Positions 15,695-22,719 of a stretch of 26,559 nucleotides of DNA are shown piece by piece. The DNA lies in NCBI GenBank assembly GCA_903914985.1, contig CAIWRE010000251.1, positions 1 to 26,559 of the forward strand, written 5' to 3'. Source of the DNA: an uncultured beta proteobacterium. GTDB lineage: Bacteria; Pseudomonadota; Gammaproteobacteria; Burkholderiales; Burkholderiaceae_C. The translations under genes were made by a program, and so were the position numbers. Under the pieces are notes generated by a model. That model was not told the origin of the DNA. It saw only the letters and a program-made list of their open reading frames with translations, and made no database searches. Within the stretch, counting starts at the first letter, position 1, and every line of letters starts with the position of its first letter.

Positions 15695-17128
15695 TCAGGG
15701 CGTTATCGGATGCAGCGCCTCCAGCAAGTGCTGGACTTCGGCATCCGACAGACGCGCTATGTCGAAATGCTGGTGCTCCGCGACCAAGGGCGCAAACCAG
15801 TGGTCGGCGAATGCCTTGAACAAGTCGGCGTCCCAGGGCAGGGTGCGCAAGCTGCTCAGGGTGGCCCAGTTCCAGTGCGAGGTTTGCGACCGGATCCAGC
15901 CAAGGCTCCAGGGCAGGTGGGGGTTGGCACTGAGCCGCTCCCAGTCCCAGGGGCAGTCCTGGCGTGCCAGCAAGTCTGCAGTCCAGGGGAGATTTGCGCT
16001 GCTGCTCAAGCCTGCCCAGTCCCATTCGGCGCTGAAGCGGTCTATCAGCGACTCGCTCCAGCGCAAGCCCGGGTTCCAGCTCAGGCTGTCCCAGTCCCAG
16101 TGGTCCTGGTAGCGCGCGATCAAGGCCTCCGACCAGGGCAGGGCGGGGTTGGCGCTGAGCGCGTCCCAGTCCCAGTCGCCTGCCGGCGCGTCGGCAATCA
16201 GGCGATCGGTCCAGGGCAGGGCGGTGTTTTTGCTGAGGCCTGACGGATCCCAGCGTCCGCGCCACGCCTGCAAAAAGGCGTCGGTCATTGGCATATAGGG
16301 GTTGGCGCTCAGGGTAGGCCAGTCCCAGTGCTCCGCATAGCGGCTGATCAGGGCCTCGCTCCAGGGCAGGTGCGCAGCGGCGCTCAGCGACTTCCAGTTC
16401 CAGCGCGGCGCATGGTGGTCGAGCAAGCCTTCGCTGTAGCGCAAGCTGGGGTTGCCACTGAGCCAGTGCCAGTTCCACTGGCTGGCAAATTCCTGAACCA
16501 GGGCCGCATCCAGCGGCAAAGAAATATTGGCGCTTAGCCCGGTCCAATCCCAGCGCTCGGCGTAGGCGTGCAACAGCGATGCGGTCCAGGGCACTCCGGT
16601 GTTCCAGCTCAGGCCGGTCCAGTCCCAGCGGTGGGCATTGCTGTGAATAAACGCGGCGCTCCAGGGCAGGTCGGCGTTGCCGCTGAGCGCCGCCCAGTCC
16701 CAGCGGTAAGCGTTGGCGTCCAGCAGTGCGCTGCTCCATGGCAGGGCGGGGTTGGCGCTCAGTGCGCGCCAGTTCCAGCGATCGGCGTGGCCATCCAACA
16801 GTTCGGCGCTCCAGGGCAGGCTGGGGTTTTTGCTCAAGGCATCCCAGTCCCAAGCGCTGGCGTGCTGCGCGATCACCTCCGCGGTCCAGGCCACGGCGCG
16901 GCTGGCGCTTAAGCGTTTCCAATCCCACACCGGGGCAAACGACTCCAGGTGCGCGGCGGTGAGAGGGAAATGGTGGTGCAGACACTGGACAAACAAAACA
17001 GGATGCTCGCGGAAAAACGCCAGCACCTGCGCCTCTTGCAGCAGCGCCAGTGCGCCGGAGGCGGCTTTCAGCCGGTCCCGTGTGCCCAGGGTAAGCGTGG
17101 ACGGAGTCTGGACAACAAGAGGGTTCAT
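15695..17128 (-). CDS. Novel W-D-W tandem-repeat protein (15 x 25 residues)
   Basis: A 477-residue protein of unknown function. Residues 1-65 are a unique helical-looking head (RDRLKAASGALALLQEAQVL, then FFREHPVLFVQCLHHHFPL). Residues 66-441 are fifteen tandem units of 25 residues, one with an extra residue, with consensus x-R-W-D-W-x-x-LS-x-NP-x-LPWS-x-x-L-I-x-x-x-A. The first W and LS are present in all units; W5 is lost only in unit 10. Residues 442-477 form a tail ending LSDAEVQHLLEALHP. No signal or membrane segment is seen. The period and alternating helix pattern suggest a two-helix solenoid with stacked Trp, hence a binding scaffold. Its ATG overlaps the stop of the PLD/J gene by 4 bases, so the two are co-translated. 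I do not recognise a named family. Confidence 0.85.
   Translation of the reverse strand: MNPLVVQTPSTLTLGTRDRLKAASGALALLQEAQVLAFFREHPVLFVQCLHHHFPLTAAHLESFAPVWDWKRLSASRAVAWTAEVIAQHASAWDWDALSKNPSLPWSAELLDGHADRWNWRALSANPALPWSSALLDANAYRWDWAALSGNADLPWSAAFIHSNAHRWDWTGLSWNTGVPWTASLLHAYAERWDWTGLSANISLPLDAALVQEFASQWNWHWLSGNPSLRYSEGLLDHHAPRWNWKSLSAAAHLPWSEALISRYAEHWDWPTLSANPYMPMTDAFLQAWRGRWDPSGLSKNTALPWTDRLIADAPAGDWDWDALSANPALPWSEALIARYQDHWDWDSLSWNPGLRWSESLIDRFSAEWDWAGLSSSANLPWTADLLARQDCPWDWERLSANPHLPWSLGWIRSQTSHWNWATLSSLRTLPWDADLFKAFADHWFAPLVAEHQHFDIARLSDAEVQHLLEALHPITP
15806..16933 (-). repeat. Tandem 75-base WDW coding repeats, 15 units
   Basis: The DNA has a 75-base period; the plus strand shows recurrent CCAGTCCCAG (the antisense of the W-D-W-x-x-L region) and CTCCAGGGCAG (antisense of LPWS). 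Units diverge at the DNA level but keep period and key codons. One unit (the tenth) carries an extra codon. Confidence 0.85.
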
Positions 17129-18390
17129 AGGCCGCCGCCGGAGCTGCCACTTTGCGTCAGCGCATGGGCGCCTGGCGCTTGCGCGTAACGCTCCAGTTCA
17201 GTCTGCAAGTAGCGCGCCTGTTGGCTGAACCACACGCTCCAGTTGCTCTGGGTGCTCAGGGTTTGCCACGTGGGGCTGCGCATCAGGGCCGTGCGATCCC
17301 GCAAGTGCTGCTCCAGGCGGGCCTTGAGCGCTGCGGCTTGATGGCTGCTTGCACCGGAGCTCACTGCGCTTGGCGACGCGGCGTCGGTGCCCGCCTGTGG
17401 CGCCGCACTGACCTGCAGCGCCAAGGCCTGCAGCGCGGCCAAATCGTTGTTCTCGTAGCCCGCTTGCAGCAATTGAAACAGGGCTTGCGCTTGCGCCTTG
17501 CCGTCTTCGTCGACCCGGTCGGGGTGCAAGCGCATAGCGAGTTTGCGATAGAGCTGCTTCATTTGCGCCTGGGCCTGGGGATCCAAGGGGGGCGCGGGCA
17601 AGGGCTTGGCGTTCTGGGCCCGGGTGTAGCGGTCAAACTGTTCCTGCGCCTGTTCGGCCTCGGTGCGTGAAGCGTCGCTCCCGGACTGCGCATGCAGCTT
17701 CTGCAGGTGCTGGCGTTTGGCGTCCAGGCACTCCCGCAGCAAAGGCCCGATGGCTTCGTCCTGCGCCTGGTCAAAGGCGTTGAGTGTGCGGTGCATGTCG
17801 GCCAGTTCCGCTTGAAGCGCCACTGTGTGGGCTTGCAGCAAATCGGTTTGCCATGCGGGAGCCCAGTGCAGCGGATCGTCGTAAGTGGCCAGCGCACCCT
17901 CGACCACGGGCAGGGCCGCCTCGCCCTCACCGGGCCGCAGAGCCTGGGACCCGGCATGGTCGGCCGCCCATTGCGCCAGCCCGCGGTGACAGTCCTGCAC
18001 CACCCCGGCGTTGGTCTGCACCAGCAGGCCGGCAAACCGGGCGTCAGGCACTGCTTTCAGAGGTCCCAGGTCCCCGCTGACTACGGTGACCGCGTCGATC
18101 ACACACACCGAGGTGTGCAGGTGCGGCGCACCCCGGCGCAATCGATGCAGCGTGGCACCCATGGCCGTGAGGCGCTCCCATGCAATGCCTGGCGCCTGGT
18201 CTTGCGGCTCACCCGAGACCACCAGGGTCACTGCAAGCCCTTTGCGGCTGCAGGCCAGCAACAGATCAAAGAGTGTGCGTCCACAGGCCCCACTCAAACC
18301 GCAGACCACGTGCTGTTGCGCGCGGGCGAGCCGATTCGCCAGCAAGGTGTGTGCGTCTGAAAAGTGAAGGGACTCTGCAAGGTCGGTCAT
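17125..18390 (-). CDS. Degenerate PLD-like domain, coiled coil and J-domain protein
   Basis: A 421-residue cytoplasmic protein. Residues about 10-145 resemble one phospholipase-D half: ARAQQHVVCGLSGACGRTLF, a beta strand with GLAVTLVVSG, then HTSVCVIDAVTVVSGDLG. There H92 and D99 keep the H-x-K-x4-D spacing but the Lys is Ser94, so catalysis is doubtful. Residues about 183-262 are charged and helical, probably coiled coil. Residues about 270-325 form a J-domain core, LYRKLAMRLHPDRVDEDG with HPD at 289-291, which in J-proteins stimulates DnaK ATPase. The tail (365-415) is helical with Trp residues. It overlaps the WDW gene by 4 bases and follows the 11-repeat Sel1 gene by 87 bases. A chaperone-recruiting adaptor is plausible; function unproven. 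Confidence 0.75.
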   Translation of the reverse strand: MTDLAESLHFSDAHTLLANRLARAQQHVVCGLSGACGRTLFDLLLACSRKGLAVTLVVSGEPQDQAPGIAWERLTAMGATLHRLRRGAPHLHTSVCVIDAVTVVSGDLGPLKAVPDARFAGLLVQTNAGVVQDCHRGLAQWAADHAGSQALRPGEGEAALPVVEGALATYDDPLHWAPAWQTDLLQAHTVALQAELADMHRTLNAFDQAQDEAIGPLLRECLDAKRQHLQKLHAQSGSDASRTEAEQAQEQFDRYTRAQNAKPLPAPPLDPQAQAQMKQLYRKLAMRLHPDRVDEDGKAQAQALFQLLQAGYENNDLAALQALALQVSAAPQAGTDAASPSAVSSGASSHQAAALKARLEQHLRDRTALMRSPTWQTLSTQSNWSVWFSQQARYLQTELERYAQAPGAHALTQSGSSGGGL

Positions 18391-18460
18391 AGCAATCGAA
18401 TGGGGTAGCCAAGGCGCAAGGGGGGTGTCCCGGAGATGGGCCCGGGCGCAGCGCCGAGCG

Positions 18461-18476
18461 CATCGCAGGCGCGATG
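18461..18476 (-). terminator. Short hairpin after the 11-repeat Sel1 gene
   Basis: A perfect 6-base stem (CATCGC and GCGATG) with a 4-base loop starts immediately after the Sel1 stop, without a T-run. It may be a weak pause site, a transcript-stabilising end or chance in GC-rich sequence. The rest of the 87-base gap shows no promoter I recognise. Confidence 0.25.
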
Positions 18477-18477
18477 G

Positions 18478-19803
18478 CTAATCAAAGTCCTTGTAATTGC
18501 TGCGTTGGCAGGCCCGCGCCATGTCCTGGGCTTGGGCAATTTGCGCTTGGGTCATGTGTTGGGCCACAAAATCGCGCCCGTAGGCCGACGCAGCATGACC
18601 GCCGACAGCGCCCAGGTTGAACCACATATGGGCCCGCGCATAGTCCTGCAGGACACCTGCGCCATTGGCGTACAGCCAACCCAGGGCCGCTTGGGCGTCG
18701 GCATGGCCTTGTGCCGCGGCCAGCCGGTAATTCACCAAAGCCCGGGCGAAATCGGGAGGCGATGCCGCCTGCTGCAATGCACCCAGGTCGTACTGGGCTT
18801 GGGCCTCGCCTTGGTCTGCCGCCAGCTGCAGCCACAGCATGGCCACTTCGGCACTGGCAATCGTGCCCTGGCCGTTGGCAATCATGACACCCAGGTTGTA
18901 CTGGGCCTGCGCATCACCCTGGTCGGCGGCTAACTGGTACCAGGCCAAGGCGACGGCGTCGTCGCGTTCAACATCCTGGCCTGTGGCATACATCAGGCCT
19001 AAGTTGTATTGGGCTGCAACATCGCCCTGCTTGGCGGCGGCACGGTACCAATGCACGGCCTGCCCGGGGTTCTTGGCCATGCCCTGACCCAGGCTGTACA
19101 TCACGCCCAAGTTGAATTGGGCAGCGGCGTCGCCTGCGTCGGCGGCCAGGGTGTACCACTGCACCGCGCGCTCGACGTCCACCGGGACATCCGTCCCCGC
19201 CGAAAACAAGAAACCCAGGTTGAACTGCGCATGGACATGGCCTTGCTCAGCGGCAAGGGTGTACCAATGCCGGGCTTGGTGGATGTCCCGTGGCACACCG
19301 TGGCCATTGGCATACATCACACCCAACCCATACTGCGCCGCGGGGTCACCTCGGGCCGCACTTTGTTCGTAGCAGGTCTGCGCCAGCAGGAAGTCTTTTT
19401 CCACGCCTTGGCCGTTGGCGTACATGACGCCCAGATTGCTCTGAGCCGTCGTGTCGCCCTGGTCAGCCGCGCTTTGGTACCAGCGCAGGGCTTGGGCAAA
19501 GTCCACTTCACCGCCTTGGCCATTGGCATACAGCGCGGCCAGATTGGACTGTGCATAAGCCAAACCCTGCTCGGCAGCGGCGCCATACCACTTGCGGGCC
19601 TGCACGAAATCCTGCTCCACGCCCTGTCCGTGGGCATACATCACCGCCAGGTTGGATTGCGCCTGTGCTGCGCCAAGCTCTGCAGCCTGCTGGTAACACT
19701 TGAGCGCCTGCGCAAAGTCTTGGGGCACCCCCTGGCCGTTGGCATACATCAGGCCCAAATTGTTGAGCGCTGCGAGTTGGAGGTCGGGAGCGTTGTCGGT
19801 CAC
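18478..19803 (-). CDS. Sel1-repeat protein, 11 repeats (GTG start)
   Basis: A 441-residue protein with 11 Sel1-like repeats of about 36 residues (residues about 10-402), consensus AQ-x-NLGVMYANGQGV-x-x-D-x-x-QA-x-x-WY-x-x-AA. The last repeat ends in the characteristic HMWFNLGAVGGHAASAYG, followed by a closing helix (MTQAQIAQAQDMARAC) typical of the C-terminus of bacterial Sel1 proteins. Repeat 10 is shortened. No signal peptide is present, so it is probably cytoplasmic. The GTG at 19803 is the first start after an in-frame stop about 18 bases upstream; no clear ribosome site is visible. First gene of the repeat-protein island, divergent from the sigma-54 activator gene, with an AT-rich 195-base gap between them. 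Likely a scaffold; partner unknown. Confidence 0.85.
   Translation of the reverse strand: MTDNAPDLQLAALNNLGLMYANGQGVPQDFAQALKCYQQAAELGAAQAQSNLAVMYAHGQGVEQDFVQARKWYGAAAEQGLAYAQSNLAALYANGQGGEVDFAQALRWYQSAADQGDTTAQSNLGVMYANGQGVEKDFLLAQTCYEQSAARGDPAAQYGLGVMYANGHGVPRDIHQARHWYTLAAEQGHVHAQFNLGFLFSAGTDVPVDVERAVQWYTLAADAGDAAAQFNLGVMYSLGQGMAKNPGQAVHWYRAAAKQGDVAAQYNLGLMYATGQDVERDDAVALAWYQLAADQGDAQAQYNLGVMIANGQGTIASAEVAMLWLQLAADQGEAQAQYDLGALQQAASPPDFARALVNYRLAAAQGHADAQAALGWLYANGAGVLQDYARAHMWFNLGAVGGHAASAYGRDFVAQHMTQAQIAQAQDMARACQRSNYKDFD
18598..19776 (-). repeat. Tandem 108-base Sel1 coding repeats, 11 units
   Basis: The 108-base periodicity corresponds to the Sel1 protein repeat. Plus-strand CCTTGGCCATTGGC / CCTGGCCGTTGGC-type segments (antisense of the ANGQG part) recur through the region. 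The units share codon choices with the giant Sel1 gene at 12760-15351, suggesting the two genes are paralogues. Confidence 0.75.
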
Positions 19804-19871
19804 GGGCGGGGATTGAAATCAGATCGATTATGCCGCTGGGAGGGGGACGACGGGTCTGTGGAAATAAAAAC

Positions 19872-19890
19872 ACGAATTAGGCGAATTCGT
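19872..19890. promoter_or_regulatory. Inverted repeat in the AT-rich divergent control region
   Basis: ACGAATT (19872-19878) and AATTCGT (19884-19890) form a perfect 7-base inverted repeat with a 5-base centre. GAATT also recurs at 19874, 19883 and 19892 with a 9-base step. It lies between the Sel1 gene and the activator gene, within a strongly AT-rich stretch (19860-19980) unlike the surrounding GC-rich DNA. Candidate operator for either gene. Confidence 0.4.
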
Positions 19891-19956
19891 TGAATTTCAT
19901 ATTAATTTTAAAAAAACACCTCTGTACTGTCCGATAACTGACACTTTTCTGATGAT

Positions 19957-19973
19957 AATGAATTTCGTTCATT
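19957..19973. promoter_or_regulatory. Second inverted repeat, 26 bases before the activator gene
   Basis: AATGAA (19957-19962) and TTCATT (19968-19973) form a perfect 6-base inverted repeat around TTTCG. It lies just upstream of the activator start and downstream of a TCCGATAA box (19930-19937). It could be an autoregulatory site; no regulator can be named. Confidence 0.3.
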
Positions 19974-19998
19974 TTTTGCACTGTCTGCCCCTCCATCC

Positions 19999-21135
19999 AT
20001 GTCCAGAACCCCGTTGAGTTTCGTTGGTGAAAGCGATGCCATACGGGCCATCCGTGATTTGCTGCCCGTGGTGGCTGCGTCGAGTTCGACGGTCTTGATT
20101 ACCGGCGAAAGCGGCACGGGCAAGGAAATTGTGGCGCGCTCGCTGCACGATCTTTCGCACCGCGCCAACGCCAACTTTGTCCCCATCAACTGCGCAGCCA
20201 TTCCCAAAGACCTGATCGAGAGCGAACTCTTCGGCCACCGTAAAGGGGCATTTACCGGCGCGGTCACCGACCGGGTCGGGCGTTTTGAGCTCGCCCACAA
20301 CGGCTCTATTTTTCTGGATGAAATTGGCGATTTGCCGTTGGAGCTGCAAGTCAAACTGCTGCGCGTGCTGCAAGAGCGGGTGGTGGACCCGGTGGGCAGC
20401 ACCAAGCCTGTGCCGGTGGATGTGCGGGTCATTGCCGCGACCCACCGGGACCTGGAGGCGGAAATTGCCGCCGGGCGCTTCCGCGAAGATTTGTATTACC
20501 GGCTCAATGTGCTGCCGCTCAACACGCCGCCCTTGCGCGAGCGGGCGTCCGACGTGCCACTGCTGTTGAACTTTTTTGCCAAGCACCACGCCGCCCATGG
20601 CGAAAAGCCGATCACCTTTGCGCCCGACTTTGCCTATGCCTTGCAGGCCTACCCCTGGCCTGGCAATGTGCGCGAATTGTCCAATTTGATTGACCGCTTC
20701 AGCACCTTGTTTTCCGGGCAGTGTTTGCAGCTCAAGACCTTCTCGTCCTCTTTGTTGCCCAAAGGGCTGGCGGCGTTCAAGGTCCAAGCCGAGGCCGGCG
20801 AGTTGCCGGTGATGGACCCCTCCATGCAAGGCACGGCGGGTGCCTGGGTGGATTCGCCTGGCACTGGCGGGATGTTTGACGACACGTCAGATGAGCTCGC
20901 GGGTGAAGGTAGCCCCAACGCGGTCGAGCAAATGACGTTCATGTCCCAGGGCTTGCCGGTGCTGCCACCGGAAGGGTTGTCGCTCAAACACCGTTTGGCG
21001 GAAATTGAGCGGGACCTGATCGCCCAGGCGCTGAGCCGTACCAACGGCAACGTGTCGCAGACCGCACGCATCTTGAACGTGCAGCGCACCACGCTGATCG
21101 AAAAAATCCAGAAATTCGGTTTGCGGGAAGGCTGA
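19999..21135 (+). CDS. Sigma-54 activator of flagellar genes, receiver-less (FleQ/FlrA/FlbD-like)
   Basis: A 378-residue bacterial enhancer-binding protein. The AAA+ sigma-54 interaction domain begins almost at residue 1 (FVGESDAIRAIRDLL) and runs to about 245. It has Walker A GESGTGKE, GAFTGA (the loop that contacts sigma-54), Walker B SIFLDEIGDLP, and YPWPGNVRELSNLIDRF. Residues about 250-325 are a linker. The C-terminus is a Fis-type helix-turn-helix, NVSQTARILNVQRTTLIEKI, whose RTTLIEKIQKFGL resembles flagellar activators of the FleQ/FlbD group. An in-frame stop at 19939 rules out a missed N-terminal receiver domain. All catalytic motifs look intact. It is the obvious candidate to drive the two sigma-54 promoters in this window. 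No strong ribosome site precedes the ATG. Confidence 0.92.
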   Translation: MSRTPLSFVGESDAIRAIRDLLPVVAASSSTVLITGESGTGKEIVARSLHDLSHRANANFVPINCAAIPKDLIESELFGHRKGAFTGAVTDRVGRFELAHNGSIFLDEIGDLPLELQVKLLRVLQERVVDPVGSTKPVPVDVRVIAATHRDLEAEIAAGRFREDLYYRLNVLPLNTPPLRERASDVPLLLNFFAKHHAAHGEKPITFAPDFAYALQAYPWPGNVRELSNLIDRFSTLFSGQCLQLKTFSSSLLPKGLAAFKVQAEAGELPVMDPSMQGTAGAWVDSPGTGGMFDDTSDELAGEGSPNAVEQMTFMSQGLPVLPPEGLSLKHRLAEIERDLIAQALSRTNGNVSQTARILNVQRTTLIEKIQKFGLREG

Positions 21136-21156
21136 ACGCCCTCACGCTCAGCCTTC
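21127..21156. terminator. Hairpin between convergent genes
   Basis: GAAGGCTGA (21127-21135) and TCAGCCTTC (21148-21156) form a perfect 9-base stem with a 12-base loop. The left arm covers the activator stop codon, and the right arm ends 11 bases before the end of the convergent gene. There is no T-run on either side. Position suggests a bidirectional end-of-transcript structure; the long loop lowers confidence. Confidence 0.5.
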
Positions 21157-21166
21157 GCTGCAGCGA

Positions 21167-22234
21167 CTAAGGCGCTTCCTTACCCTGGGGCTGGGTACGG
21201 GGGTATTGCACCAGAGTCTCTTTGGGCTTGGGTGGCGGCGCGGGCGGTGGCGGTGGCGCAACCACCACGGGTTTGCTGGCGGCTTCGGCGGCTTTTTGCT
21301 GGCGCAAAGCGGCTTCCACTTCGCGACGAACCGCGGCCTGGTCCGGTTTCGGCGCCTGGGGTACGGTGCGTACCTGGGACGCCAGGGAACTCAAGGCCGC
21401 CGACTGGGCTTGCAGTTTCGCGTCCAGTGCCTGAATCATTTTTCCGAGGTCTTGCGCCTTGGTGTCAGCGGGCTTGGAGGCGGTTTGGGCCGCCGCATGG
21501 GCCATGGCGGTGACCACCTCGTCGAGGCGGGTGTCGAGTTTGGCCTGACTGCCCACAATCGTGTCCTGGCGTGATGCAATATCGCGCAAGGTCTCTCCCG
21601 CGTTGGTAATTTGCTCCATGGATTCATTCATGGTGACGATGCGCTTGCCCACAGCCAGCAGCATTTCATCGGCGGCGGAGATGCGCGACTGCAGGCGGTA
21701 GGACATGAAGCCGAACAAGGTCATGGACGTCAGCATCAAAGCAGCAAAGGTGGCCAGTACCACGATGCCGTAGATGCGCCCGGACTGGTGTGCCTCGGTC
21801 ATGGTGGTGGCAGCGTCGTTCAGATGCGTCGTCATGCCGTGCATTTCTGCCGCAGCTTTGGCTGCCATCCCTGCGGCGCGGTTGGCCAAATCGGCCGAGT
21901 CCAGCATGGCTGAGCGCATTTCCATCACATCCGCATGGTCGTCGTGCGCGTCCGCCCCGTCGTCGCCATGGTCTTCGTGTCCGTTGCCGTGGTCATGGTG
22001 GGGGTGCTCTTCGACCAGATGCGGCGGCTCCGCGGCACTGATAAATCCCAGCGATTCGGTGCTGTCGGCCGCGGGCTCCGTCGCTGCTTCGACGTCACCT
22101 GGCAGCTCTAACGCTGTTTCAGGGGCTGCAACGATGGCTTCGCCCGGGGGCTGCGATGCACCTGCATCTGAACCGGAGATAGCGTCAATTGCCTGGGCCT
22201 CTTCGGCAGAGAGTGGGGGGATGGTTTCATTCAT
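21167..22234 (-). CDS. One-TM protein with His/Asp-rich segment and coiled coil, unknown
   Basis: A 355-residue protein I cannot assign to a family. Residues 1-70 are acidic and Ala/Pro/Glu-rich. Residues 72-100 are a His/Asp/Glu/Gly-rich run (EEHPHHDHGNGHEDHGDD and DAHDDH), of the kind that binds divalent metals. One transmembrane helix lies at about 154-177 (IYGIVVLATFAALMLTSM). It is followed by a long helical/coiled-coil region (about 180-315) with heptads such as MEQITNAGETLRDIASRQD. The tail is a proline run (residues about 326-338) then PKPKETLVQYPRTQ. With no cleavable signal, the orientation is probably N-in with the coiled coil in the periplasm. Last gene of the flhB-led run, 17 bases after the 153-residue gene. 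Its place suggests an envelope role linked to the flagellum. Confidence 0.7.
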   Translation of the reverse strand: MNETIPPLSAEEAQAIDAISGSDAGASQPPGEAIVAAPETALELPGDVEAATEPAADSTESLGFISAAEPPHLVEEHPHHDHGNGHEDHGDDGADAHDDHADVMEMRSAMLDSADLANRAAGMAAKAAAEMHGMTTHLNDAATTMTEAHQSGRIYGIVVLATFAALMLTSMTLFGFMSYRLQSRISAADEMLLAVGKRIVTMNESMEQITNAGETLRDIASRQDTIVGSQAKLDTRLDEVVTAMAHAAAQTASKPADTKAQDLGKMIQALDAKLQAQSAALSSLASQVRTVPQAPKPDQAAVRREVEAALRQQKAAEAASKPVVVAPPPPPAPPPKPKETLVQYPRTQPQGKEAP

Positions 22235-22251
22235 AGCAGGTACCCGGTTGG

Positions 22252-22713
22252 CTATTGGGAATCATGGGAAGCATCGCCCATGAGCGATTGAAGGTCTTGA
22301 AGCTGCGCGCGCACCGCATCGTTTTCCTGCTTCAGGTGAATCACGCGGGCCGGAAAGCTCATTTCCTGCACCTCTGTGTCGTACACCGGTCGTTGTCGTA
22401 CGGCGGGTAATTTTGCGTCAGCGCTGGCCCTGCGACTGGGGCCATCCTGCGCGGAGACGCCCAGGCCTTTGGATGCCCGTTCGATGGCGTCGCCACGGGG
22501 CACCTTGACGCGGTTGTCCGCAGCCGCGGCACTGGCGGCCAGCACGATGTGGTGCGATGCCACCTCAATCTCCTGGCCTTGCACCATGTGGTCGTGGACG
22601 TTTTGACGCACTTCGGGGCCTACGTTTCCCGACTTGCTCATGGCGACATGGCTGCCTTCCGCCACCTCGACGGAGTGCGGCTTGCCACTGGGGATGAATT
22701 GGGGTTCGCTCAT
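22252..22713 (-). CDS. Small coiled-coil protein, 153 aa, unknown
   Basis: A soluble protein of 153 residues with no signal or membrane segment and no family I recognise. The first half is polar with repeated short motifs around EVRQNVHDHMVQGQEIEVAS and a hydrophobic IVLAASAAAA. The middle (75-115) is basic and probably disordered. Residues about 120-146 form a short leucine-zipper-like coiled coil (ARVIHLKQENDAVRAQLQDL), which could pair with the coiled coil of the following one-TM protein. It starts 6 bases after the SPOR-protein gene and ends 17 bases before the one-TM gene, so co-transcription is near certain. Codon use matches its neighbours. Confidence 0.7.
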   Translation of the reverse strand: MSEPQFIPSGKPHSVEVAEGSHVAMSKSGNVGPEVRQNVHDHMVQGQEIEVASHHIVLAASAAAADNRVKVPRGDAIERASKGLGVSAQDGPSRRASADAKLPAVRQRPVYDTEVQEMSFPARVIHLKQENDAVRAQLQDLQSLMGDASHDSQ

Positions 22714-22719
22714 GGTCGA

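Noticed and set aside
15703..15710. TCCGATAA on the minus strand as a sigma-28 -10 element
   Set aside because: It lies inside the WDW coding region and has no -35 box at the right distance.
13798..15819. Plus-strand open frame of 673 codons opposite the giant Sel1 gene
   Set aside because: It is the periodic mirror of the Sel1 repeats and shows no family features; Sel1 on the minus strand explains the region.
15657..17150. Minus-strand open frame of 497 codons overlapping the WDW gene in another frame
   Set aside because: It exists because the 75-base repeat keeps all frames periodic. Its Arg/Leu/Gly-rich product is not credible, while the WDW frame has conserved residues and a 4-base coupling to its upstream gene.
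12862..19776. Regularly spaced repeats that might suggest a CRISPR array
   Set aside because: Repeat periods of 108 and 75 bases are in frame within long coding sequences and vary as protein repeats; there are no short identical repeats with unique spacers.
19909..19937. Possible sigma-28 promoter (TCCGATAA) for the activator gene
   Set aside because: The -10-like box is good, but the -35 region is only an A-run at 11- or 13-base spacing, so it is noted within the control-region finding and not called as a promoter.
19953..19973. Fur-box-like sequence before the activator
   Set aside because: It shares about 12 of 19 positions with the Fur consensus, mostly in one half; in AT-rich DNA this is weak.
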